DNA of 11,063 nt from Gemmatimonadota bacterium (GCA_004357415.1 SMVY01000131.1:1-11063); one strand, 5' to 3'; positions 1-6,446 are shown, counted from the stretch's first letter. The notes: a model not told the origin generated them from the sequence alone. Made by a program: numbers and translations.

Positions 1-414
1 CTGGATCCAGCCGGCGTCGGCCTGGAAAAACCGAAACGATACGGCGGTCGCCAGGATGAACGGCAACACCCGCCGGCTGGCGGTAGGGAAAAGCGCGGTC
101 ACGATGTCCCAGGTAAGCCAGACCGCGACCGGGAAGACCAGGGTAAGGACCAACCACGCCCCGGCGGCTGCCACACGGAGCGGGAACAAGGCGAGGAGTT
201 GGAAGACGAATGCAGCGAACGGTGGATAGAGGAAAGACGTGTCGATCGGTTCGGATGGATACAGTGGCTGGCTGTGCAGGAACCGGTACCCGGCCCGCCA
301 GAAGACGTCGAAATCCGAGGGGACACCCGCGGTGCCATAACGGTGAGCCGCCACGGCGCCCACCAGGGCAACGTATGCGACAACGAGGATCCACTTGAGC
401 CAGGTGCGTTTCAT
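1..414 (-). CDS. GT87/DUF2029-type membrane glycosyltransferase, N-terminal part (runs off left edge)
   Basis: The reading frame opens with ATG at 414-412 and stays open for 138 codons to base 1, so only the N-terminus is present. After a basic start (MKRTWLK) comes a first membrane helix (about residues 8-26). It is followed by a polar loop with SDFDVFWRAG (33-42), a QPLYP turn (49-53) and FLYPPF (61-66), then further hydrophobic helices (about 66-78, 81-107 and 115-130). This order (helix, acidic DFDV motif, 'LY', 'YPP') is the hallmark of the GT87/DUF2029 family, polyprenyl-phosphate-sugar-dependent mannosyl- or glycosyltransferases of the inner membrane. In that family an Asp of the first loop is catalytic, so D34 or D36 is the candidate. 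The acceptor cannot be told. The start codon follows directly on a heptamer repeat, with no Shine-Dalgarno sequence. An 88-bp spacer separates it from the small membrane gene upstream, so co-transcription is possible but unproven. Confidence 0.78.
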   Translation of the reverse strand, partial: MKRTWLKWILVVAYVALVGAVAAHRYGTAGVPSDFDVFWRAGYRFLHSQPLYPSEPIDTSFLYPPFAAFVFQLLALFPLRVAAAGAWLVLTLVFPVAVWLTWDIVTALFPTASRRVLPFILATAVSFRFFQADAGWIQ

Positions 415-416
415 GG

Positions 417-476
417 GTGGTGGACGGTGGACGGTCGCTTCCGGAGCATCAGTCAACCGTCCACTGTCCACCGTCT
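417..476. repeat. Inverted pair of tandem heptamers with hairpin potential
   Basis: TGGACGG occurs twice in tandem at 421-434. The same 7-mer appears on the other strand as three near-copies at 456-476 (ACCGTCC, ACTGTCC, ACCGTCT). Bases 421-435 pair with 456-470 at 14 of 15 positions around a 20-base loop. The element fills the spacer between the small membrane gene and the glycosyltransferase gene and reaches to within a few bases of the latter's ATG. There is no T-run, so it is not a standard intrinsic terminator; a role in mRNA folding or stability is only inference. Confidence 0.7.
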
Positions 477-488
477 GTGATGTGAGGC

Positions 489-511
489 CGCGAGCGGTGT
501 CATCACTCGCG
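489..511. other. Short stem-loop around the stop codon of the small membrane gene
   Basis: CGCGAG (489-494) and CTCGCG (506-511) form a perfect 6-bp stem with an 11-base loop. The TGA stop of the minus-strand gene (505-503) lies in the loop. No U-tract follows in the direction of transcription, so a terminator call is not supported; a 3'-end stabilising hairpin is possible. Confidence 0.35.
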
Positions 512-775
512 CCGTTTATGATGGGCGCTCCCCAGCCGGATGGACACGATTCCCACGACCAGGCTGCCATATCCAAAAGCAAGCGGCACCCACTCGCCGA
601 GCGCGATCAAGGCGTACCACGGCACGACGAGGTAGGTGATGGGCGCGAGCACCAATCCTGCCACACCGCTCCACAGCCCATACGCTTGGTAGAGGATCAC
701 CAGGTCGAGGAACAGGACCCAGGAGGCAAAGATACTCGCGAGGGCTACAGCGAGAGCATAGACGGTCAGTTGCAT
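503..775 (-). CDS. Small hypothetical membrane protein, three predicted helices
   Basis: This 90-residue protein is almost entirely hydrophobic. Helices are predicted at about residues 5-27, 34-52 and 62-80, followed by a basic, polar tail (residues 81-90, ending HHKRRE), which suggests a cytoplasmic C-terminus. I do not recognise a family. Coding is supported by the clean alternation of membrane segments and loops and by the same orientation as its neighbours. The ATG at 775-773 has no nearby ribosome binding site; a perfect AAGGAGG lies about 40 bases upstream (822-816) with no start codon at normal distance, so the true start or the translation mechanism is uncertain. The gene lies about 245 bp downstream of the permease stop and may have its own promoter. 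Its role is unknown; proximity to a GT87 enzyme is the only hint. Confidence 0.6.
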   Translation of the reverse strand: MQLTVYALAVALASIFASWVLFLDLVILYQAYGLWSGVAGLVLAPITYLVVPWYALIALGEWVPLAFGYGSLVVGIVSIRLGSAHHKRRE

Positions 776-981
776 GATCGTTAGGTCGAAGTCTGAGTGG
801 ACGACGGTACCGCGCCCTCCTTGGTATTCGAACCAGTCTGAAGTCGTCGATCACTGAACGTGCGCAATTTTCTCCAGTGCACAAGTCAACCGCTGCCCTC
901 TACCAGAGCGTCTTCAAGTGTTGGCCGTGGAGGTCGGGCAGCGTAAGAGAATTGACGATGACATGGTCACACACGACCTTG

Positions 982-1030
982 CACCGCACACCGCACGTCC
1001 TACGTCCTACGCCCTCAACTCAGAACTCCA
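982..1030. repeat. Seven consecutive 7-base blocks (heptamer repeat)
   Basis: The stretch divides without remainder into 7-mers: CACCGCA twice, CGTCCTA twice, CGCCCTC once, then AACTCAG and AACTCCA. It starts in the spacer and ends inside the last codons of the permease gene, whose stop codon (1022-1020) lies within the sixth block. It resembles the short tandemly repeated heptamers (STRR) described in cyanobacteria, but here the unit changes along the array. The remainder of this spacer (776-981) shows no gene and only a weak 4-bp inverted repeat (965-978). Confidence 0.7.
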
Positions 1031-2711
1031 TCTGCATCATCCTCTTGAGCCCCAGCCTGAGCGGCAGTATCGTCGCTATGATGCACACCACCACCACCAC
1101 GCCCAGCGCCAGGTACACCTCCGGCGTCAACCCCAGGTCGGCGCCCGCCTGGCGCGCTCGCAGGTAGGCCACCACCGGCACCGCCTCGACCACGATGATC
1201 AGGCCCAGCAGCGACACCGTCGTCATCATGAACACCAGCCCGCCGAAGCTGGTGGGGATCTGGGCCGCGTTCTCGGTATCGAACTGCGGGTACAAGGCGC
1301 CGAAGCCCAGGGCCAAGCCGCTGATGGCCAGGGTGAACAGCACGATGGTCCCAATACTCAACGCCATCATGAAGGGCGACGCCTCGAGCAGGGTGTTGGT
1401 CAGCACGGTGAGAATCAGTGCCACCAGCAACAGCGGCAGCGTCCCGATCCAGTACTTGCTCCACATCATCGCTTCCAGGTCGAGCGGGCTCGACCGCAGC
1501 AGCCACATCTGCCGTCCTTCGAGCGATATGGACGGGAAGATGAAACGGGCCGCGATGGCGGCCAGCACGAAGCCGGCCAGTCCCTGATTGAGAAACACCA
1601 CCAGGGTCACCAGGAAGAACGGCAGCTGCTCGCCCGAGAACAACTGCAGCGCCCGAATGTTGAACAGGTACACCGCCATCAGCACCACCAACAGGATCAG
1701 CTGGCTCCACTGGGTGGTGTCGCGGAAGAACAGCCGCAGATCCTTGATGATGAACTCCCGGCGTTGCACCGGCAGCGGCTTCAACACCCAGCCCAGCACC
1801 GCGCCCCACTTGCGCCCCCGCACGAAACGCTCGGCGCCTTCCTGCGCCTTGGAGAAGCCGGGCCAGTAGAGCTTGAAGTGGACCGCCGCCCCCAGGGCCA
1901 CGAATGCCACCACGCTCGACCACAACAGGACGATCGGCAGCGGGTCGGCCACCCGCAACAGCCAGTTCATCACCATCTGGCTGCTCCACTCGCTCGGCAA
2001 GAACGGGTTGGTCGGCGTGCGCAACAGGGTGAGGAAGTCGACCAGGTTTCTGAACCCCTCCGGGCGGACGATCTGCTCAGGCCGGATAAGCCGGAGTAAC
2101 AGCACCACGCCGCCGGCCGCGCCGATGGCGATCAGGCTCAACAGATCGCGTGTCCGCCGGGCGGGGAAGACGTTTACCAGCACCTCGGTCGCCGCCGTGC
2201 CCACCACCGCCGGGATTATCAACACCGGGATCAGTGCCACCGCCACTACCAGGGGGAACCACGGCCCGCCATGATAGACGATGCCGTAGGCGGTGAAGAT
2301 GGGGAGTCCCATGAGGATGACCATCCACGACGAGTGGACCACGGTCTCGCCCAGCTTGGCCAGATAGAAGCGCAACGGATCCAACGGCGCCGCCACCAGC
2401 ATGTCCAGATCCTTGGCCAGGAAGAAGGTGCTGAGGGCGGTGATCAGGTTGGACAGCAACAGCAGTGACATGAACGCCAGGAGGATGATGCCCAGCAGTT
2501 TGGCGGCCACCAGATCGCCGATTTCCTCGACGCCCTGGAAGTAACGCAGCACCCGGTACATGATGCCGAACACCGCCAGCCAGAACCCCAAGCCTACCAA
2601 GGCCAGCAACAACGCGCGGGTACCGGCGCCCGAATCTTTCTTGCGGAGCCGGGCGAGGGCCGTGCGCCATTTGGGGGCGACGATGGCGATTATTGAGGGT
2701 TGGGAGGGCAT
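1020..2711 (-). CDS. ABC exporter permease, large single-chain type with about 12 helices
   Basis: The 563-residue integral membrane protein is the transport channel partner of the ATPase encoded just upstream; it would move an unknown substrate across the inner membrane. About twelve hydrophobic segments can be seen, for example 32-53, 70-97, 125-145, 151-175, 188-208, 260-280, 335-352, 365-390, 423-441, 448-472, 490-515 and 534-552. The protein looks like two ABC-2-type halves in one chain. Each half has the 'xPLDxxxxxxxK' motif after a helix: VAAPLDPLRFYLAK (106-119) and LRSSPLDLEAMMWSK (405-419). The second half also has the typical REFIIKDLRLFFRD stretch (318-331). This fits the putative ABC exporter permease family (ABC_tran_2-like). 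The only ATG available is at 2711-2709; it has no Shine-Dalgarno sequence and abuts a tandem repeat that seems to continue into the first codons. The gap from the ATPase gene is 85 bp, all repeat-like. Confidence 0.85.
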   Translation of the reverse strand: MPSQPSIIAIVAPKWRTALARLRKKDSGAGTRALLLALVGLGFWLAVFGIMYRVLRYFQGVEEIGDLVAAKLLGIILLAFMSLLLLSNLITALSTFFLAKDLDMLVAAPLDPLRFYLAKLGETVVHSSWMVILMGLPIFTAYGIVYHGGPWFPLVVAVALIPVLIIPAVVGTAATEVLVNVFPARRTRDLLSLIAIGAAGGVVLLLRLIRPEQIVRPEGFRNLVDFLTLLRTPTNPFLPSEWSSQMVMNWLLRVADPLPIVLLWSSVVAFVALGAAVHFKLYWPGFSKAQEGAERFVRGRKWGAVLGWVLKPLPVQRREFIIKDLRLFFRDTTQWSQLILLVVLMAVYLFNIRALQLFSGEQLPFFLVTLVVFLNQGLAGFVLAAIAARFIFPSISLEGRQMWLLRSSPLDLEAMMWSKYWIGTLPLLLVALILTVLTNTLLEASPFMMALSIGTIVLFTLAISGLALGFGALYPQFDTENAAQIPTSFGGLVFMMTTVSLLGLIIVVEAVPVVAYLRARQAGADLGLTPEVYLALGVVVVVCIIATILPLRLGLKRMMQMEF

Positions 2712-2712
2712 T

Positions 2713-2791
2713 CTAAGAGGGGGCTAAGAGGGCTAAGAGGGAAAAGAGGGCTAAGGGGCTAAGGGGCTAACAGGCTAAGGGGGTTAGAGGG
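2713..2791. repeat. Tandem array of 8-9-bp CTAAGAGGG / CTAAGGGG units
   Basis: Nine degenerate units follow one another: CTAAGAGGGGG, CTAAGAGGG twice, AAAAGAGGG, CTAAGGGG twice, CTAACAGG, CTAAGGGGG and TTAGAGGG. On the coding strand of the operon this reads as CCCTCTTAG repeats. The array occupies nearly the whole 85-bp gap between the ATPase stop (2799-2797) and the permease ATG (2711). A second, inverted fragment of the same family lies at 6532-6566. Length variation by slippage would alter the spacing between the two ABC genes. Confidence 0.85.
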
Positions 2792-2796
2792 AGACA

Positions 2797-3552
2797 TCAC
2801 TCCCCCAGTACCGCGCTTAGTTCCTGGGCTTCTTCGCCGCCGGTTAGTCTGAGGAATAGCTCCTCCAGGCTCAGGCCTTTCTGGGTCTGTTGGCGCAATT
2901 CGTCCATGGTGCCGCAGGCGACGATTCTTCCGTTCTGGATGATGGCGATGCGGTCGCACATGGCCTCGGCCACCTCCATCGTGTGGGTGCTCATCAGGAT
3001 GGTGCCGCCTCGGTCCACGAATTGGCGGAACAGCGCCTTGAGCAACTTGGCGCTCCGGGGGTCGAGGCCCACCATGGGTTCGTCGACCACGATCACCTTG
3101 GGCCGGTGCACCAAGGCGCTGGCGATGATGACCTTTTGCCGCATGCCGTGGCTGTATGATTCGGTCAGCTCGTCGCGCCAGGGCGTCAGCTCGAACAACT
3201 CGAGCAATTCGTCGATGCGGCGCTCTACGGCATTCCCCTCCTGGCCATAGAGCGAGGCCACGAAACGGAGGAACTCGACACCGGTCAACTTGTCGTAGAC
3301 AAATGGTCGGTCGGGGATATATCCCAGTATGGCCTTGGCGGCCATCGGATTGGTGAGGATGTCCTCTCCGCCCACGGTGATGACGCCCGCAGTGGGCCGG
3401 AGGATGCCGACGATCATTCGGAGTGTGGTGGTCTTTCCGGCGCCGTTGGGACCGAGGAACCCGAACAGCTCCCCGGCCTCGATGGCGAGGTCGATGCCGT
3501 CGACGGCAGTGAACGAGCCGTAGCGTTTGGTGACGCCCTCCAGCTTAATCAT
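2797..3552 (-). CDS. ABC transporter ATP-binding protein (exporter type)
   Basis: The protein has 251 residues, the usual size of a single nucleotide-binding domain plus a short C-terminal tail. It hydrolyses ATP to drive the permease encoded next. Visible motifs are Walker A GPNGAGKTT (34-42), ABC signature YSHGMRQK (133-140), Walker B VIVVDEP (153-159), D-loop GLDPRSA (162-168) and H-loop His190. The usual Q-loop glutamine is replaced by Asp81 in GYIPDRP, which I associate with EcsA-like exporters, so the protein is expected to be active. I chose the ATG at 3552-3550 because the conserved domain begins there (MIKLEGVTKRYG), because AGGAGG lies four bases upstream (3562-3557), and because the ATG overlaps the stop codon of the upstream gene as ATGA. 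Longer in-frame starts lie inside that upstream gene. The substrate is unknown. Confidence 0.93.
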   Translation of the reverse strand: MIKLEGVTKRYGSFTAVDGIDLAIEAGELFGFLGPNGAGKTTTLRMIVGILRPTAGVITVGGEDILTNPMAAKAILGYIPDRPFVYDKLTGVEFLRFVASLYGQEGNAVERRIDELLELFELTPWRDELTESYSHGMRQKVIIASALVHRPKVIVVDEPMVGLDPRSAKLLKALFRQFVDRGGTILMSTHTMEVAEAMCDRIAIIQNGRIVACGTMDELRQQTQKGLSLEELFLRLTGGEEAQELSAVLGE

Positions 3553-5111
3553 GGCGCCTCCTCGATGCTGAGCACGCGCGGACGCAGCCGCCCGATGAGT
3601 TCCGGGAGGCTGCCGGGGAGTGCCAGGCTTCCGATCGTCAGGCGGATGTGCGACCCGTCGGCAAACGTCTGCCCCAGCGTGGGATCGACCGGCGCCCACT
3701 CGGTGAGCCACACCTCTGCCCATGCACTATAATGAAAACGCCCGTCGTGGTACACGAACCCCGCCACGGGCCGCGCCGGAATGCCGACCGACCTGCTGAG
3801 CGCCACGAATACGGCGGCTTTCCCGCTGGCGTCGCCCGCCCCTTGATCCAACACCCACCAGGCACTGGCCGGTTCCGTGGCCGGCACCAACGCGATCTCC
3901 TGGTACACCCAGTGAACCAGTTCGTCGACCGCGGCCATGACCCGCCGCTCCCCATCGATGATGCGCCGGGCCTGGGCGCCGACCCGGGGATCATCGCCGT
4001 CGTAGGCGCCGGGGTCCAACTGATCCCAGCCGTCGTCATCGGCGTAGGGAATCCGGTAGTCGACGATCAGCGTTGCCTCGCCGAACCGGGAACGGCTCGA
4101 GGTGAACACGGTGTCTGCCACGACGTGTTGCCACGGCGTATCGAGGTCGAGCGCGGCCCAAGCGAGGGAATCACCGGCCGCCGGCCCGCCTTCCAGCAAC
4201 GTTGTCATCCGGTCGACCACGCGCCGGTTGGCCGAGACGGTGGTGATCCCCCGGCTGGGTGACCCCGGTACGGCCCTTTCGGTACGTCGCCCCGCCCGCC
4301 GGTAGTTGCCGCTCACCAATTCGAACGCCGAGCGTTCGAGGGTGTAGCCCAGCGGCGTGGTTACGTAGATGACGTAGCCCGTCTGGTCCACCCAGGTGTG
4401 CATCGGCAGGCCGAATGCCGTGTGATCGAACCGATAGGCAGTGATGGTGTCGTACGTCGCCGGGACCCAGCGGTTGGTGACCGTGTCGAGATCGGCACTG
4501 TCGGGCACCACGAATACCGAATCGGCCACGATGGTGGCCCGTTCGGTCCTGAGCGTGAGTGTCGCCAGATCGACCACGCGCGTTTCGATGGTGCTGCCGA
4601 CGCGGAGTTTGCCGGTCAACGCCACCCGGAGCGGGATGGCAGACGGCAACAACAGTTGGCCGCCGGTCGGCTGTCTGACGGTCTGGTCCGGGGCAGATCC
4701 GGGCGCGCCCATCCGGAGAGTGAGCAGGCTGTCGCCGTCGACGACACCCTCGAGCACCGACGGCGGGAAGTCACCCGAGGAGCGGCGGGCAAAGCGCCGT
4801 AGGCGTAGATCGCGTGAATAGACGGCGCTGGTGACCGACACGAGGTGAGTCGGCCCCTCGGCGAACGGGACATCGAGGTCGTAGCGGGTCACCACTCGCA
4901 CCCCGTTTGCCAGCGTGTCGGCGGTGATCGACGCAGTGCCGATCTGGCGGTCGCCCAGCGACACGGCGAAGAACGTGGCCCCCGGGGGGATTCTCAGGCC
5001 GGCGTCGAGCAACAGCGCCGCCTCGGGCGTCAGGTACTCCCGCTGGACCAGCCAGCCCATGGCGCCCAGCCACAGGGTTACCGCCACGAGGGTGAAGCGT
5101 CGCCGGCTCAT
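3549..5111 (-). CDS. Membrane-anchored transglutaminase-fold protein lacking catalytic Cys and His (pseudo-enzyme)
   Basis: This 520-residue protein has an N-terminal signal anchor (basic MSRRR, helix about 7-22), which places the rest outside the inner membrane. A long beta-rich region (about 40-260) of no recognised family follows. The C-terminal part (about 385-490) matches the transglutaminase/protease-like core: GDASGKAAVFVALSRSVGIPARPVAGFVY (426-454), YSAWAEVWL (461-469) and WAPVDPT (472-478). In active members the first motif contains GDC, the second starts with His, and the third supplies Asp. Here they are Ala428 (GCC), Ser462 (AGT) and Asp476. Two base changes would separate each altered codon from Cys or His, so single read errors cannot explain them. 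I find no cysteine anywhere in the chain. It overlaps both the macro-domain gene (ATGA, 5111-5108) and the ATPase gene (ATGA, 3552-3549). It may be a binding or scaffold component of the exporter; that is inference. Confidence 0.85.
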   Translation of the reverse strand: MSRRRFTLVAVTLWLGAMGWLVQREYLTPEAALLLDAGLRIPPGATFFAVSLGDRQIGTASITADTLANGVRVVTRYDLDVPFAEGPTHLVSVTSAVYSRDLRLRRFARRSSGDFPPSVLEGVVDGDSLLTLRMGAPGSAPDQTVRQPTGGQLLLPSAIPLRVALTGKLRVGSTIETRVVDLATLTLRTERATIVADSVFVVPDSADLDTVTNRWVPATYDTITAYRFDHTAFGLPMHTWVDQTGYVIYVTTPLGYTLERSAFELVSGNYRRAGRRTERAVPGSPSRGITTVSANRRVVDRMTTLLEGGPAAGDSLAWAALDLDTPWQHVVADTVFTSSRSRFGEATLIVDYRIPYADDDGWDQLDPGAYDGDDPRVGAQARRIIDGERRVMAAVDELVHWVYQEIALVPATEPASAWWVLDQGAGDASGKAAVFVALSRSVGIPARPVAGFVYHDGRFHYSAWAEVWLTEWAPVDPTLGQTFADGSHIRLTIGSLALPGSLPELIGRLRPRVLSIEEAP

Positions 5112-5608
5112 ACGGCCGCCTGTTCCAGGATGCCCGTTACCAGGTCGCGGTCGTGTTCACGATCGAGCACCACCTGGACTTCCGAGGGGTAGGCCGTCTG
5201 AGGCCGCTTGGCCAGCGTGTGTTTGAGAAGTCCGGCAGCATCCTCAAGCGTCAGTTGCCCGACCCCGGCTCCCACGAGCGGGGTGGCGACGCGGGCCAGT
5301 TGCCACTCGTTGGCGCAGTGCCAAGCCGATTGGAGAGCCCGCTCGACCGCGTCGCGGCCGGCGTTGATCTCGTCGCTCTTGATGACTAGGTGAATGACGT
5401 ACCCCGCCGCCAGCTCGCCGCTCCCGGTGACGACCGCCGATCCCACCTCCAACGGCGATGACACGCGGCACTGCCGGATAAACTCTTCGCCGGCCATGTG
5501 GTCCATGCGTGCGGCCGAACTCGAGGCTGGTTCCAGCACCTGATCGGCTGGACGCACCACGGCGTCGACCTCGAGAAAGGCCAGATCATCGACGATGATA
5601 CGGATCAA
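5108..5608 (-). CDS. Divergent macro-domain protein (TTG start)
   Basis: The 166-residue protein has the outline of a macro (A1pp) domain: strand and loop VDAVVRPAD (14-22), an Ala/Gly helix AARMDHMAGEEF (32-43), VGSAVVTGSGELAAGYVIHLV (55-75) and the glycine-rich second loop PLVGAGVGQLTLEDAA (110-125). Macro domains bind ADP-ribose or related nucleotides, and some remove ADP-ribose from proteins. The first loop normally reads NAAN or similar; here it is RPAD, so the Asn residues used for ribose contact and catalysis are absent. Binding of a different ligand, or none, is possible. The start is TTG (5608-5606). An in-frame TGA lies five codons upstream and the next in-frame Met is residue 35, after the first conserved strand. 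The TTG overlaps the TPR stop codon as TTGA, and a GAGG sequence lies about ten bases before it. Confidence 0.8.
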   Translation of the reverse strand: MIRIIVDDLAFLEVDAVVRPADQVLEPASSSAARMDHMAGEEFIRQCRVSSPLEVGSAVVTGSGELAAGYVIHLVIKSDEINAGRDAVERALQSAWHCANEWQLARVATPLVGAGVGQLTLEDAAGLLKHTLAKRPQTAYPSEVQVVLDREHDRDLVTGILEQAAV

Positions 5609-6408
5609 CGGCCTGCCACCTCACGGGCCTTCTGGTACAGCAGTATCGCTTCTTCCGGACGGCTGCAGCGGTCCAGCACGCGGCCCAGGAGCCGGTAGAC
5701 CCTCGGGTCCGTGGGGTCGGACTCGATGGCCTGCTCCAGCGTGGCGATGGCGCTGTCGAATTCTCCCATGAGGTTGAGGGCCTCGCCCAGGTAATAGCGA
5801 GCTTGGGGGTAGTCGGCTTGATGGGATAGCGCGCTCCGGAAGCTGATGGCGGCATCCCCGTTCCGGCTTTTTCTGAGGAGCACCATCCCCTGGTGGAAAT
5901 GTGCCGGGGCGTACCCCGCGTCGAGCGTGAGGGCGCTATCCAGATCGGCGGCCGCGGCTAGGTACTCCTTGAGCCGGGCCTTGAGGGCACCCCGTTCGGT
6001 CAGCACGTCCGGTCGGTCGGGGGCCAGTTCGACGGCGCGGTCGAGATGGGTCATGGCGCCGCTGGTGTCCTCGTCCGCCTCCAACAGCCGGGCCATTTCC
6101 AGCCGGCCCTCGATATTGTCTTGGGCCGCCTCCAGAAGGTCGCGGTAGGCCTGCACCGCATCGCGCTGCCTGCCGCCCCGAGCCGCCCGGCGCGCCCGCC
6201 GCAACATCCGGGCGGGGTCGGGGCCCTCCTTGGTCAGTGGAACCTCCGGCAGCTCGTCCTGGTCGGCGTCTCCCTCGGCAAAGGGCCGGACGGTGGTGTC
6301 GTCGTCAGGCTCCTGAGACAATGGCTCGGCCTCCAGGCCGTGGGTACCGAAATGTTCGTCGACTGCGTGTTCCCGACCGCTGGCGCGGTGGCGTCGGTAG
6401 CGGCGCAT
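5605..6408 (-). CDS. TPR-repeat protein, first gene of the operon
   Basis: The 267-residue protein has a charged, acid-rich and probably disordered N-terminus (residues 1-63). Six tandem 34-residue tetratricopeptide repeats follow, starting at about 64, 98, 132, 166, 200 and 234 and ending at the C-terminus. Typical features are the regularly spaced Ala/Gly/Leu pattern and Pro at repeat ends, such as ELAPDRPDV and ESDPTDPRV. There is no signal peptide or membrane segment, so it is likely a cytoplasmic scaffold for protein-protein contacts. The ATG at 6408-6406 is preceded by GGGGAG four bases upstream, the best ribosome binding site in the minus-strand cluster. That fits its place as the first gene, while the next three rely on stop/start overlaps. 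A partner cannot be named from sequence; the co-encoded macro and ABC proteins are the obvious candidates. Confidence 0.88.
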   Translation of the reverse strand: MRRYRRHRASGREHAVDEHFGTHGLEAEPLSQEPDDDTTVRPFAEGDADQDELPEVPLTKEGPDPARMLRRARRAARGGRQRDAVQAYRDLLEAAQDNIEGRLEMARLLEADEDTSGAMTHLDRAVELAPDRPDVLTERGALKARLKEYLAAAADLDSALTLDAGYAPAHFHQGMVLLRKSRNGDAAISFRSALSHQADYPQARYYLGEALNLMGEFDSAIATLEQAIESDPTDPRVYRLLGRVLDRCSRPEEAILLYQKAREVAGR

Positions 6409-6446
6409 GTTCTCCCCACCCCTGTAAGGTTCTGGTGTTTCTCTCT

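Noticed and set aside
823..834. A tRNA T-arm-like sequence (GGTTCGAATACC on the minus strand).
   Set aside because: The position-61 base is A instead of C, the T-stem does not pair correctly, and no acceptor, D or anticodon arm can be built around it.
918..2099. A long plus-strand open frame (393 codons) rich in His, Gln and Arg.
   Set aside because: It lies antisense to the clearly membrane-spanning permease. Its odd composition is what the reverse of Leu/Val/Gly-rich GC codons gives, and no domain is visible.
2713..2791. A telomere-like or CRISPR-like repeat array.
   Set aside because: The units are 8-9 bases with no unique spacers, lie between two genes of one operon, and are degenerate, so neither a CRISPR array nor a replicon end is supported.
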